A stretch of DNA of 64,000 bases from Desertimonas sp963786985. Its GTDB lineage: Bacteria > Actinomycetota > Acidimicrobiia > Acidimicrobiales > Ilumatobacteraceae. The notes beneath the pieces were generated by a model. The model saw nothing but the letters and a program-made list of their open reading frames with translations. It ran no database searches and was not told the origin of the DNA. Positions 8,213 to 17,641 of the stretch are shown one piece after another. The stretch is from assembly GCA_963786985.1 (NCBI GenBank), contig CAWBBL010000026.1, positions 156,548 through 220,547 of the forward strand. The letters run 5' to 3'. Position 1 is the first letter of the stretch, and every line of letters begins with the position of its first letter. Made by a program: the position numbers and the translations under genes.

Positions 8213-8940
8213 CCAAACTGGCCGAGGCCGCCGTTGGCGCGGTCCTGGGTGCCGTCCTGGCTGGGGCGGCGTGGTCGTTGGTCGATCTGGCCGCCGCGGC
8301 GGCGATCGTCGGAGGCCTCAACGGGGCGATCGCCGGTTGGCATCGGATCCATCGGTGGCGATCGCCGGCGGGCGTCACGGCCTTCGTGCTCGACTCGACC
8401 TGGGCCCTGATCACGACGGCCGGGGCGCTGTCCGTTCATGCTGTCGCCGTGGTCCAGAACGTGCCGGGCAACTACGTGCGGTCGCTCAGCGAACGCCGCG
8501 ACCGCCACGTCTACGTCCAGGGGTTGAGGTTTCGGCGCGGCTTCCTGACGACGATCGGCAACGCCGTCAGCGGTAGTGGACGGTCGGGAGAGAACCGCGT
8601 CGTCGAGGAGCACGAACAGGTCCACGTCTGGCAGGCCCGCTGGTTCGGTCCGCTGTACCCGCTGCTGTACGGCGCCTGGACCGTGCTCGGAGCAGTCGCC
8701 GGAGCGATCGCCTGGGTGGCCGGTGGTCGCCACGACCCGTTCGGTCGAGTGGTCGAGGCGTGGTCGTACTACCGCAACCCATTCGAGTGGTGGGCGTACA
8801 GCCGCGAACGACGCTGGCCGCCACCGCGAGCGCTCGCCGCCCACGTCTGGCGACGACCCATCTTCCGACCCAACTTCGGAGCAGCAGCGTCGAATTCGGT
8901 CGGTTCAACTCCGCAGAGTCGGTTCAACTCCAAGCCCTGA
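8122..8940 (+). CDS. Multi-pass membrane protein with an HEQVH motif, function unknown
   Basis: The frame codes for up to 272 residues. I do not recognise the family. From about residue 31 there are two or three hydrophobic helices (AVGAVLGAVLAGAAWSLVDL, then VLDSTWALITTAGALSVHAV), then EEHEQVHVWQARWFGPLYP at 162-180, another helix and NPFEWWAYSRERRWPPP. HEQVH fits the HExxH zinc-protease consensus and has a downstream Glu, so a membrane metalloprotease is possible but unproven. The start is uncertain. The GTG at 8122 lies inside the previous gene and adds an arginine-rich stretch that looks non-coding. A CTG at 8209 overlaps the stop of that gene and would fit the hydrophobic start better. 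Confidence 0.6.
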   Translation: MVRRVRAARHDRLAVPRAAPPVRPAAGSRLTKLAEAAVGAVLGAVLAGAAWSLVDLAAAAAIVGGLNGAIAGWHRIHRWRSPAGVTAFVLDSTWALITTAGALSVHAVAVVQNVPGNYVRSLSERRDRHVYVQGLRFRRGFLTTIGNAVSGSGRSGENRVVEEHEQVHVWQARWFGPLYPLLYGAWTVLGAVAGAIAWVAGGRHDPFGRVVEAWSYYRNPFEWWAYSRERRWPPPRALAAHVWRRPIFRPNFGAAASNSVGSTPQSRFNSKP

Positions 8941-9358
8941 GTTCGGCGACGAGATCCGCGCCGACGAGCTCGAGCACGCGAGCGGTGGTCCCGTCGAGCA
9001 GCGGGTCGATCGCGTCGCGATGCTCGTTCAGCGCCGCCTGCAGAGCAGGCAACACCGACTCGCGAAGAGCGGCGATCGCCTCCGCCGAGGTGCGCACGTC
9101 CAGCAAGGCAGCTCGCAACGGCGCGATCCACGCCTCGACATCGTCGCTTGCGTCGGCGAGCGCGTCGACCGTCGGGAGCCGGTCGCGCCACACCTCGGCG
9201 TGCCACGCGTGACGGTGACACCACGTCGCCATCACCTGCTTGATCGCCGGTTCGGGAAGCTCGCGTGCCCATCGGCCCAACGTCTCGAAGAGCAGGTCCT
9301 CCACGGCGATCCACCGCCGGCAACGCCGACCCAAGTCGTCCAACGTGTCGCGCGTCAT
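8924..9358 (-). CDS. Small helical protein next to the ABC1 kinase, function unknown
   Basis: The protein has 144 residues and is predicted almost wholly helical and cytoplasmic. Conserved-looking residues include WIAVEDLLFETLGRWA and VMATWCHRHAWHAEVWRDRLP, with Glu and His spaced as in ferritin-like four-helix bundles. That fold is a guess from pattern. The ATG at 9358 overlaps the ABC1 kinase stop as ATGA, so it is the last gene of that operon. Its 3' end overlaps the convergent membrane-protein gene by 17 bases. Confidence 0.6.
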   Translation of the reverse strand: MTRDTLDDLGRRCRRWIAVEDLLFETLGRWARELPEPAIKQVMATWCHRHAWHAEVWRDRLPTVDALADASDDVEAWIAPLRAALLDVRTSAEAIAALRESVLPALQAALNEHRDAIDPLLDGTTARVLELVGADLVAELRAWS

Positions 9359-10782
9359 GATCGCCAGCTCAGCTCGGCGACGCCGAGCTCCGTGGCCGGC
9401 GACCCGCCACAGCGGTACTCGAGGAGCATCTGGCGCCACGGGCCGGAAGCTTCGAGCTTGCCGAGAATGGCGCTGACGCCCCACACGACGCGGTCGAGGA
9501 TCACGTAGCTCGGCGGCATGTTCAACTTGGCGATGACGTCGGCGAACGGACCGTTGATGTCGGCGACACGGCCGAGCGTGCGACGCATCCAGTCACGGGT
9601 GAACGTGAACTCGTCCTCGAGGTACGGGCGGTATGGCGTCGACACGTAGTCGTACACCCGCTGCGGATCGAGCCCGTGGTCAGGGGTCAGGAACTCCGCT
9701 GTCTCCATCGCCACGACGAGGGCCTCCGGATCGCGGTCGACCACGATGGCGTCGAGCGACGGCTCGAGGCGTTGCCACTCGCCGTGGTCCCAGCGCTTGA
9801 CGAGCCCGAAGTCGAGAAACGTGACGCTGCCATCACGGTGGAAGCGGTAGTTGCCGGGATGCGGATCACCGTTGAACACGCCGACGCGGTGGACCGAATG
9901 CTGGGCGAAGCGCCAGATCACCTCGGCGGCGCGCTGCTTGGTCGGCGTCGAGGCGGTGTCGACGAACTGGTCCCACGACAAGCCGTCGATCCACTCCGTC
10001 GTCAGCACCTTCGCCGTCGAGAACTCGGGCGCCAGTGTCGGGATCCGGACCCACGGATGGCCGGCGAAGCGTCCGGCGAACTCGGCGATGTTGGCGGCCT
10101 CGCGGCGGTAGTCGAGCTCCTCGCGCATGCGCAGGCGCAGCTCGTCGACGAGGGCCCGGGCGTCGAGACCGTTGAGGGCCAGCGCCGAGAACACGCTGTA
10201 CATCACCTCGGCGGCGTCGAGATCCTCCTCGATCGCCTCGGCGACGCCGGGAAACTGGACCTTGACGGCCAGCTCCCGACCGCTCGCGTCGCGCGCCCGG
10301 TGGACCTGGCCGATGCTCGCCGCGGCGACCGGCATGTCCTCCCAGGTGGCGAACACCCGCTCCGGCGCCGCTCCGAGCTCGCCTTCGATCACTTCGGCGG
10401 CGAGTGACGGCGCCATCGGGGCGGCATCGGCCTGCAGCGCGGCGAGGGCTTGTTGCGCCTCGTCGGGCAGTCCCTCGGCGATGAAGCTGACCATCTGGCC
10501 GACCTTCATCAGCACGCCCTTCATCTGTCCCAGCTCGTTGGCCACGTCGGCTGCCGTGCGGATGGCGAATTGGGCGTCGAGCTCGGCCCGCCGTTCGGCT
10601 GGGGTGATCATCCGCTTGGCGCGCGTCGTCGCGAACCGACCGGCGTTGCGCGCCGTCAGTTTCCACATCCGCCGCGTCCGCCAACTCGTGACCGCGGCGA
10701 TCTTGCGGCGCAGCAGGGCCGCCGCCGCGGCGCCGGCGCCCACACCGCCGGTGACGATCACGGCGACGCGGGTGGGCTTCAT
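9355..10782 (-). CDS. ABC1/UbiB (AarF) family atypical kinase
   Basis: The protein has 475 residues. An N-terminal hydrophobic segment is followed by the ABC1 signature MKGVLMKVGQMVSF (KxGQ motif), the Ala-rich nucleotide loop PVAAASIGQVHRA, the lysine motif LAVKVQFPGV, NGDPHPGN for the catalytic loop and FLDFGLV for the DFG site. UbiB/Coq8 proteins are membrane-associated ATPases tied to quinone or lipid metabolism. In actinobacteria the substrate is not known. The start ATG overlaps the stop of the small acidic gene upstream as ATGA. Confidence 0.88.
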   Translation of the reverse strand: MKPTRVAVIVTGGVGAGAAAAALLRRKIAAVTSWRTRRMWKLTARNAGRFATTRAKRMITPAERRAELDAQFAIRTAADVANELGQMKGVLMKVGQMVSFIAEGLPDEAQQALAALQADAAPMAPSLAAEVIEGELGAAPERVFATWEDMPVAAASIGQVHRARDASGRELAVKVQFPGVAEAIEEDLDAAEVMYSVFSALALNGLDARALVDELRLRMREELDYRREAANIAEFAGRFAGHPWVRIPTLAPEFSTAKVLTTEWIDGLSWDQFVDTASTPTKQRAAEVIWRFAQHSVHRVGVFNGDPHPGNYRFHRDGSVTFLDFGLVKRWDHGEWQRLEPSLDAIVVDRDPEALVVAMETAEFLTPDHGLDPQRVYDYVSTPYRPYLEDEFTFTRDWMRRTLGRVADINGPFADVIAKLNMPPSYVILDRVVWGVSAILGKLEASGPWRQMLLEYRCGGSPATELGVAELSWRS

Positions 10783-11006
10783 CCGTTCGGGTCGGCGCGG
10801 GGAGCCGCCCGACGAGCGGTCGGGTCGGCTTCGAGCAGCTCGTCGCTGATCGGCTCGTCGGTCACCTCATCGGCCCAATAGCTGCCGTCCTCGAGGCGTT
10901 CGAGAGCGCGCTCGACTCCGGCCAGGTCCTCGGCGAGCTCGTCGAGTGATGGCTCGCCGGGTACCTCGTCGCTGACCGGCGGCTCGGCGCTGGTTGGCTC
11001 CGACAT
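10779..11006 (-). CDS. Small TraR/DksA-like protein lacking the zinc finger
   Basis: The protein has 75 residues and is very acidic. The stretch LERLEDGSYWADEVTDEPISDELLEADPTA follows the C-terminal DksA/TraR pattern (aLerledGtYGxCexCgepIpeeRLeAxPxa), but every zinc-binding cysteine is replaced (W-A-D and T-D positions). Family members bind in the RNA polymerase secondary channel. This one could only fold without zinc. The ATG at 11006 starts MSEPTSAEPP. A longer form would run through non-coding sequence. It is the first gene of the three-gene ABC1 kinase operon. Confidence 0.6.
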   Translation of the reverse strand: MSEPTSAEPPVSDEVPGEPSLDELAEDLAGVERALERLEDGSYWADEVTDEPISDELLEADPTARRAAPRADPNG

Positions 11007-11066
11007 CGCTTCGGAATCTATCCGCGGTCGCTCTCCGGCGTCCTGGCGCTGCCGTACTCTCCGTTG

Positions 11067-11143
11067 ATGGCGTTCCCCGGCCACACCACATACTGCCTAC
11101 GCAGCTGATGGCCGCTCGTTCGCTGGCGCTCACTCGCTCGCAA
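11067..11143 (+). repeat. Intergenic repeat, family 3 (CGTTCCCCGGCCAC element), copy 1
   Basis: The unit begins ATGGCGTTCCCCGGCCAC and ends in CGCTGGCGCTCACTCGCTCG. The same two ends recur at 19798-19872 on this strand and, inverted, at 23881-23944. It lies directly upstream of the sugar-permease gene and would be in its 5' leader. Confidence 0.7.
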
Positions 11144-11151
11144 GGGATTAC

Positions 11152-12069
11152 ATGACCAAACGGCCACGTCGACGCAGCGCCGAGCGGTGGCGTGACCTAC
11201 CCGCCGCGATCCTCCTGCTGGCGCCCTCGTTCGTCGTGCTGGCCGCATTCATCGTCTACCCGCTCGGCCGGGCGGTGTGGCTCGGCCGGCAACGCTGCGA
11301 CTCGCAGGGCAACAACTGTCGGACCACCGGGTGGGACCAGTACCTCGACGTCGTCCGGAGCGACGAGTTCCGCGAGGCCGTGGTCGTCACCTCCAAGTTC
11401 GCCCTGATCACCGTGCCGATCGGCCTGGCGCTGGGCGTCGGCTTGGCGGCCTTGGCCGACAAGTACGTGCGCGGTGTCGGCGCCTTTCGCACGATCTTCT
11501 CGTCGACGGTCGCCACCTCGGTGGCTGTCGCCAGCTTGATGTGGTACTTCCTGCTCCAGCCGAGCGTTGGAGTGCTGTCGAACCTCGACTGGCTGCAGGA
11601 CCTGTTCCCGGTCATCAAGCGACCTGGCCTGCTGCGCGACGAGGGCACCGCCCTGCCGGCGGTCGCCGCGTCGAGCATCTGGGCCAGTCTCGGGTTCACA
11701 TTCATCCTCGTCACCGCCGGTCTGCAGACGATCCCCCGTGATCTCCACGAAGCGGCGGCGATCGACGGCGCCGGTGGCGTGCGGCGGTTCTGGTCGATCA
11801 CCCTGCCGCTGCTCGGGCCGACCCTGCTGTTCGTCGTCATCGTCCTGTCCACGCGCGCATTCCAGGCCTACGGGGAGATGGACTTGCTGACCGATGGTGG
11901 TCCACGCGGCTCGACGACCGTGCTGACCTATCTCACGTACGGGCTGCAGTCACCGATCCGCGACGACGCCGGGCTGCAATCGACGGTCGCCGTGCTGCTG
12001 TTCCTGATGCTCCTGGCCCTGTCGGCGATCCAGCTCCGCGGTATCGGCAGGCGGGTGCATTATGGCTGA
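11152..12069 (+). CDS. CUT1-type sugar ABC transporter permease (MalF/UgpA/DasB-like)
   Basis: The protein has 305 residues and six predicted membrane helices. It carries the binding-protein-dependent permease EAA loop DLHEAAAIDGAGGVRRFWSITLPLL at about residues 196-220, which couples to the ATPase. CUT1 permeases import oligosaccharides and glycerol-3-phosphate. It is the first of three overlapping genes (permease, permease, binding protein). The cluster has no ATP-binding subunit, as in Streptomyces sugar importers that share the MsiK ATPase. The start ATG follows AAGGGATTAC. Confidence 0.87.
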   Translation: MTKRPRRRSAERWRDLPAAILLLAPSFVVLAAFIVYPLGRAVWLGRQRCDSQGNNCRTTGWDQYLDVVRSDEFREAVVVTSKFALITVPIGLALGVGLAALADKYVRGVGAFRTIFSSTVATSVAVASLMWYFLLQPSVGVLSNLDWLQDLFPVIKRPGLLRDEGTALPAVAASSIWASLGFTFILVTAGLQTIPRDLHEAAAIDGAGGVRRFWSITLPLLGPTLLFVVIVLSTRAFQAYGEMDLLTDGGPRGSTTVLTYLTYGLQSPIRDDAGLQSTVAVLLFLMLLALSAIQLRGIGRRVHYG

Positions 12070-12910
12070 TGCGGCAGCGTCGGCGCCGTGGGAGCGCAGC
12101 ACGAGGATCGGGTCGGTCGGCCGCTACGCCCTGCTGGCTGTGATCGCGTGCATTGTCCTGTTCCCGATCTACACCGCGGTGGTCGCCGCGCTGAAGCCGG
12201 GCAATCGAGTGCTCGTCAATCCGCTCGTTCCCGACTCGTTCACCCTCGACACGTTCCGCGAGGCGTGGTCCCAGGCGCACCTCGGGCGCTACCTGCTCAA
12301 CTCGGCCATCGTCGCCACGGCAGTGACGATCGGTCAGGTCATCACGTCGTTGCTCGCTGCGTACGCCTTCGCCATGCTGCGGTTCCCGGGACGCAACGTG
12401 TTGTTCGTGGTCTACCTGGCGACGATGCTCGTGCCGCTCGAGGCCACTCTCGTCGTCAACCGCCAGACCATTGACGAGCTGGGATGGCTGAACTCGTACC
12501 AGGGACTCGTCGTGCCGTTCCTGGCCAGCGCCTTCGGGGTGTTCCTCTTGCGTCAGGGGCTCTTGGCGCTGCCCAAGGACCTCCGTGACGCGGCGCTCAT
12601 CGACGGTGTCGGTCACGTCGGGTTCATTCGGCACGTCGCCATGCCACTGCTGCGGCCGACGCTCGGCGCGTTGGCGCTGTTCGTCTTCTTCGGGACGTGG
12701 AACGCCTACCTGTGGCCCAACTTGATCACCAACCAGGAGGACTGGAACACGGTGCAGATCGGACTGCGCCAGCTCAAGGCGCAGACGCTCGATGCGCCCA
12801 ATCTGGTGATGGCCGGGACGATCATCGCGGCGATCCCGATCGCTGTCGTGCTGTTGATCTTTCAGCGACAATTGATCCGCGGACTCACGGCAGGAGCAGT
12901 CAAGGGATGA
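12062..12910 (+). CDS. CUT1-type sugar ABC transporter permease (MalG/UgpE/DasC-like)
   Basis: The protein has 282 residues and six predicted helices. Its EAA loop reads DLRDAALIDGVGHVGFIRHVAMPLL. The family start (VGRYALLAVIACIVLFPIYTAVVAALK) and the C-terminal FQRQLIRGLTAGAVKG are typical of MalG-type partners. It overlaps the first permease by eight bases and the following binding-protein gene by ATGA, so the three subunits are translationally coupled. Confidence 0.88.
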   Translation: MADAAASAPWERSTRIGSVGRYALLAVIACIVLFPIYTAVVAALKPGNRVLVNPLVPDSFTLDTFREAWSQAHLGRYLLNSAIVATAVTIGQVITSLLAAYAFAMLRFPGRNVLFVVYLATMLVPLEATLVVNRQTIDELGWLNSYQGLVVPFLASAFGVFLLRQGLLALPKDLRDAALIDGVGHVGFIRHVAMPLLRPTLGALALFVFFGTWNAYLWPNLITNQEDWNTVQIGLRQLKAQTLDAPNLVMAGTIIAAIPIAVVLLIFQRQLIRGLTAGAVKG

Positions 12911-14493
12911 AGCGTCAACCATCGAGCACTCGTCTCGTCGTCGCGGCTGCTTGCCTCACGCTCGCCGCCTGCGCGTCGGGGCAGTCGATCCTCCAAGCGG
13001 GCTACGACGCGACGACGTCGACCAAGCCGGCGGCCACCGCGACGACCGCCGGCGCCGGGGGGCCGCCGACGACGATCTGTCTCGTCCAGCCGTGCGCGTC
13101 GACGACCACGGCGGGCGGCGCCGGCCCGACGGGCCTCAGCGCCGCGCCGGGTGTGACGATGGTGGTCGCTGGCAACCCGGATTTCGCACCATGTCCGGTG
13201 GACGCCCTCGACTCGGTCGACGAGCCGGTGCACATCACGTTCTGGCACGCCATGCAGTCGGCCCAGGGTGAAGCCCTCGTCGACCTCACCAACCTGTACA
13301 ACGCCAGCCAGGATCGCGTCGTTGTCGAGCTGCAGAACCAGAACGGCTACGAAGAGTTGATCGACAAGTACTTCCTGGCAAGCGCCGAGGACCGACCGAA
13401 CGTCGTGCAGATGCCCGAGTACATGCTCCAGCAGATGGCCGATGCCAACACCGTGATCACGACGTCGGCATGCGTGCAGGCCGGCGACTTCGACATCGCG
13501 CCGTTCCTGCCGCGGGCGATGTTCGCCTACCAGACCGGCGGCGTGCAGTGGGCCATGCCGTTGAACATCTCGACCCCGGTGCTGTTCTACAACAAGGCGA
13601 TGTTCGAGGAGGCTGGTCTCGATCCGGACCGCCCGCCGATCACGCTCGAGGAACTGCGGGACTACTCGCAGCAGATCGTCGACTCCGGGGCGGCGACGTA
13701 TGGCATCGCCCTCGACGCCGGTGCCAACTCGGGTGGGGCGTGGTTCCTCGAGCAGTGGTTCGCCCGCGCCGGGCTGCCCTACGCCGACAACGACAACGGG
13801 CGCACGGCCCGGGCGACCCAGGTGCTGTTCGACACACCGGAAGGCGCCGAGCTGCTCACGTTCGCCCAAGATCTGGTCACCGACGGGCTGGCGGCCTATG
13901 TCGGCGAGGACCCGCGGGGAATCGACGGGCTGCTGGCAATGGCCGACCAGGAACAACCGGCGGCGATGACGATCGCCTCGTCGGGGACGCTCGGTGGGGC
14001 CCTGGCGTTCGTCGAAGGTGGCGGGATCACGGGGATCACCGCCGATGACATCGGGGTCGGCCCGATGCCCGGTCCCAGCGAGACGCCGAGCGCGACGATC
14101 GGCGGGGCGGCGCTGTACATCACCCGCGACCTCGGCGACGCCGAGGCGGCCGGGGCGTGGGACTACATCAAGTTCCTGGTCACCGCCGAGACGCAGTCGT
14201 TCTTCGCCGCCGAGAGCGGGTACGCCCCGGTGCGCACGGACGCCACGGAGATCGAACCGCTGGTGTCGATCTACGCCGCCGATCCGCGCTTCCGCGTGCC
14301 CTACGACCAGGTCAACTTCGCGGCCGACGACTTCACGGCCCTCGGTCCCGTGCTCGGGCCGATGCGCCAGGTTCGCCAGGCCACCGCCCAGATGATGGCG
14401 GCGATCTACGAGGGTGAGGACGTCCAGACGTCGCTGACCGCCGCCGCTGAGCAGGCCAACCTGCAGCTGATCGACTACGCCAACCGCAACTAG
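12907..14493 (+). CDS. Sugar ABC transporter substrate-binding lipoprotein (UgpB-like, family 1)
   Basis: The protein has 528 residues. A signal peptide ends in the lipobox LAAC (Cys at about residue 19), then a Thr/Ala/Gly-rich linker to about residue 95. The extracellular binding domain begins VHITFWHAMQSAQGEALVDL, close to the UgpB pattern FWHAM...LxxLxxxFN. Later blocks include NISTPVLFYNKAMFEEAGLDPDRPP and AAGAWDYIKFLV. It would capture the substrate for the two permeases. Glycerol-3-phosphate diesters are possible, but the neighbouring amino-sugar genes also make a disaccharide or amino sugar plausible. The start is set by ATGA overlap. Confidence 0.85.
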   Translation: MKRQPSSTRLVVAAACLTLAACASGQSILQAGYDATTSTKPAATATTAGAGGPPTTICLVQPCASTTTAGGAGPTGLSAAPGVTMVVAGNPDFAPCPVDALDSVDEPVHITFWHAMQSAQGEALVDLTNLYNASQDRVVVELQNQNGYEELIDKYFLASAEDRPNVVQMPEYMLQQMADANTVITTSACVQAGDFDIAPFLPRAMFAYQTGGVQWAMPLNISTPVLFYNKAMFEEAGLDPDRPPITLEELRDYSQQIVDSGAATYGIALDAGANSGGAWFLEQWFARAGLPYADNDNGRTARATQVLFDTPEGAELLTFAQDLVTDGLAAYVGEDPRGIDGLLAMADQEQPAAMTIASSGTLGGALAFVEGGGITGITADDIGVGPMPGPSETPSATIGGAALYITRDLGDAEAAGAWDYIKFLVTAETQSFFAAESGYAPVRTDATEIEPLVSIYAADPRFRVPYDQVNFAADDFTALGPVLGPMRQVRQATAQMMAAIYEGEDVQTSLTAAAEQANLQLIDYANRN

Positions 14494-14504
14494 AACGTCC
14501 TCAC

Positions 14505-14630
14505 ATCTGGGGAAGATTCGTGCCACCATCTGGGGAAGATTCGTGCCACGGGCTCATTCGGGGAAGATTCGAGTCAGGGTCTGACACGGATCTTCCCCAG
14601 GTCGCGGATTGACCGAGATCTTCCCCAGAA
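14505..14630 (+). repeat. Intergenic repeat array, family 2 (CTGGGGAAGATTCG element), three direct and two inverted units
   Basis: Three head-to-tail units of ATCTGGGGAAGATTCGTGCC (14505, 14528, and a variant at 14556) are followed by two inverted units ending GATCTTCCCCAG (14582-14600 and 14610-14630). Inverted units can pair with the direct ones to form long hairpins. The array lies between two converging genes, so it could end transcription from both sides. The same element is at 26468-26570. Confidence 0.85.
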
Positions 14631-14642
14631 GCGCGGGCGCGC

Positions 14643-15875
14643 TCAGCGGGCGGTGAGGTGGGTGCTGAAGCGGAAACGGTCGCCGCGGTACAGCGAACGC
14701 ACGTATTCCACCGGCCGGCCGGACGCATCGCGGGTGCTGCGGGTCAGCAGGAGCATCGGGGTCGCTGCGTCGGTGCCGAGCAGGCGGGCAGCAGCCGGCG
14801 GAGCGAGGACGGTCTCGATGGTCTCGTCGGCGCCGGCCGGGACGACTCCGTAGCGGGACTCGAGGAGGGCATACAACGAGACGTCGGCCGACAACTCGTT
14901 GCCGATGTCGGAGAACCTGGCGTAGTCGAGGTACACCGTCTCGACGGCCATCGGTTCGTCGTCTGCGTAGCGCAGCCGCTCGACTCGGACGACCGCCGAC
15001 CCGGCGTCGACGTCGAGTTGTTCGGCGACCTCGGGCTCGGCATCGACGACCGCGACGTCGACGACCTGCGATCCGGGGCGTCGGCCCTGGGCCTCCATGG
15101 CGCTGGTGTACGACGACAGCTGCATCGGCTGGGTCACCTTCGGCGGAGCCACGAACGTCCCGCGGCCCTGCTGGCGGACGATCCGGCCCTCGACGGCGAG
15201 GTCGTGGAGCGCCTGGCGCACGGTCGTGCGCGACACGTTGAACTGCTGGCTGAGTGCCCGCTCCGGCGCCACCGGCGTTCCCGGCGGCATCCCGTCGACC
15301 TGCGCCCGCAGCCACTGGCGCAGCTCGTAGTACTTCGGTGCACTGGCTTGCACGACGACGTCGACGACCCGGCGATAGCGGACGGCCTCGGCAGCCGGGG
15401 TGTCGTCGCCCTCGATGGACAGTGACTGACGCTCGGTCGTGCCGTCGCACGCCCACCCGACACGTTCGTAGAACCGTCGCGCCGCCCAGTTGTCGGTGAC
15501 GACCCACAACGTCGCGACGGAGTGGCCGGTGGCGGCGAACCGCCGGATGGCCGCGTCGAGCAAGCGCCGTCCGATGCCGTGGCGATGGAGGGCGGGATCA
15601 ACGTGCAACGCGTAGACGTGCGCCGTGCCCGGCTCCGCGTTGCCATCATCGCTCGGACCGACGTAGGCGAACCCGACGACACCTTCGTCGAGCCGGGCCA
15701 CGATCACCTCGCGGCCGTCGTCCGCCCCGAGCCGCTGGCGCCAGACGGCGAGCTCGACAGCGTGGTTGATCGGCGGGATGGACGGGTAGGTGATGGCGAA
15801 CGACCGGGCGTGAAGCGTTCCGATCGCCTCGGCGTCCGCGGGCGTCGCGGTGTCGACGATGATGGGACCGACCAT
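14643..15875 (-). CDS. GNAT acetyltransferase fused to a GntR/HutC-type (UTRA) transcription regulator
   Basis: The protein has 410 residues. Residues 1-170 form a GNAT domain with the acetyl-CoA loop VYALHVDPALHRHGIGRRLL and NWAARRFYERVGW. Residues 180-247 are a GntR winged helix (PAPERALSQQFNVSRTTVRQ pattern, GRGTFVAPP). Residues 255-405 are a UTRA effector domain (VVRVERLRYADDEPMAVETV, LLTRSTRDASGRPVEYVRSL). UTRA regulators such as DasR and NagR bind amino-sugar phosphates. The start ATG at 15875 begins the GNAT fold. A frame beginning at 15926 would run through the operator. Two dre-like palindromes lie 21-43 bases upstream, so autoregulation is likely. The domain order is unusual. Confidence 0.88.
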   Translation of the reverse strand: MVGPIIVDTATPADAEAIGTLHARSFAITYPSIPPINHAVELAVWRQRLGADDGREVIVARLDEGVVGFAYVGPSDDGNAEPGTAHVYALHVDPALHRHGIGRRLLDAAIRRFAATGHSVATLWVVTDNWAARRFYERVGWACDGTTERQSLSIEGDDTPAAEAVRYRRVVDVVVQASAPKYYELRQWLRAQVDGMPPGTPVAPERALSQQFNVSRTTVRQALHDLAVEGRIVRQQGRGTFVAPPKVTQPMQLSSYTSAMEAQGRRPGSQVVDVAVVDAEPEVAEQLDVDAGSAVVRVERLRYADDEPMAVETVYLDYARFSDIGNELSADVSLYALLESRYGVVPAGADETIETVLAPPAAARLLGTDAATPMLLLTRSTRDASGRPVEYVRSLYRGDRFRFSTHLTAR

Positions 15876-15895
15876 TTGACGTCGAGGGTACTGTC

Positions 15896-15918
15896 GTCTA
15901 GACCAGTGGTCTAGACCA
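15896..15918. promoter_or_regulatory. Tandem dre-like operators (DasR/GntR-UTRA type)
   Basis: TGGTCTAGACCA at 15907-15918 is a perfect 12-bp palindrome and GTCTAGAC at 15896-15903 is a second, shorter one. Their centres are 13 bp apart. With flanks, the right site matches 14 of 16 positions of the published Streptomyces DasR consensus (ACTGGTCTAGACCAGT form) and the left one 13 of 16. They lie between the divergent regulator (start 15875) and the binding-protein gene (start 15945) and could control both. Confidence 0.85.
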
Positions 15919-15944
15919 ATCCGCATGGGGGAAGGGGTTCAACC

Positions 15945-17579
<1,635 letters not shown>

Positions 17580-17580
17580 G

Positions 17581-17627
17581 GGTCTGGGCGGTGCCCAGGA
17601 GTGGGAGGGTCTGGGCGGTGCCCAGGA
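17581..17627 (+). repeat. Two tandem copies of a 20-bp hairpin unit
   Basis: GGTCTGGGCGGTGCCCAGGA occurs at 17581-17600 and again, identical, at 17608-17627. Each copy contains CTGGGC-GGT-GCCCAG, a six-base-pair stem with a three-base loop. It fills the gap between the binding protein and the serine hydrolase and could limit read-through or stabilise the upstream transcript. Confidence 0.8.
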
Positions 17628-17641
17628 ATCGCGGAGCGGAC

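Noticed and set aside
12862..14529. 555-codon open frame on the minus strand
   Set aside because: It mirrors the binding-protein gene, which has a signal peptide, lipobox and UgpB motifs. The antisense translation is Arg-rich and featureless.
14505..14630. CRISPR array
   Set aside because: The repeats are close together, imperfect, and partly inverted, spacers are 2-10 bases and no cas gene is present.
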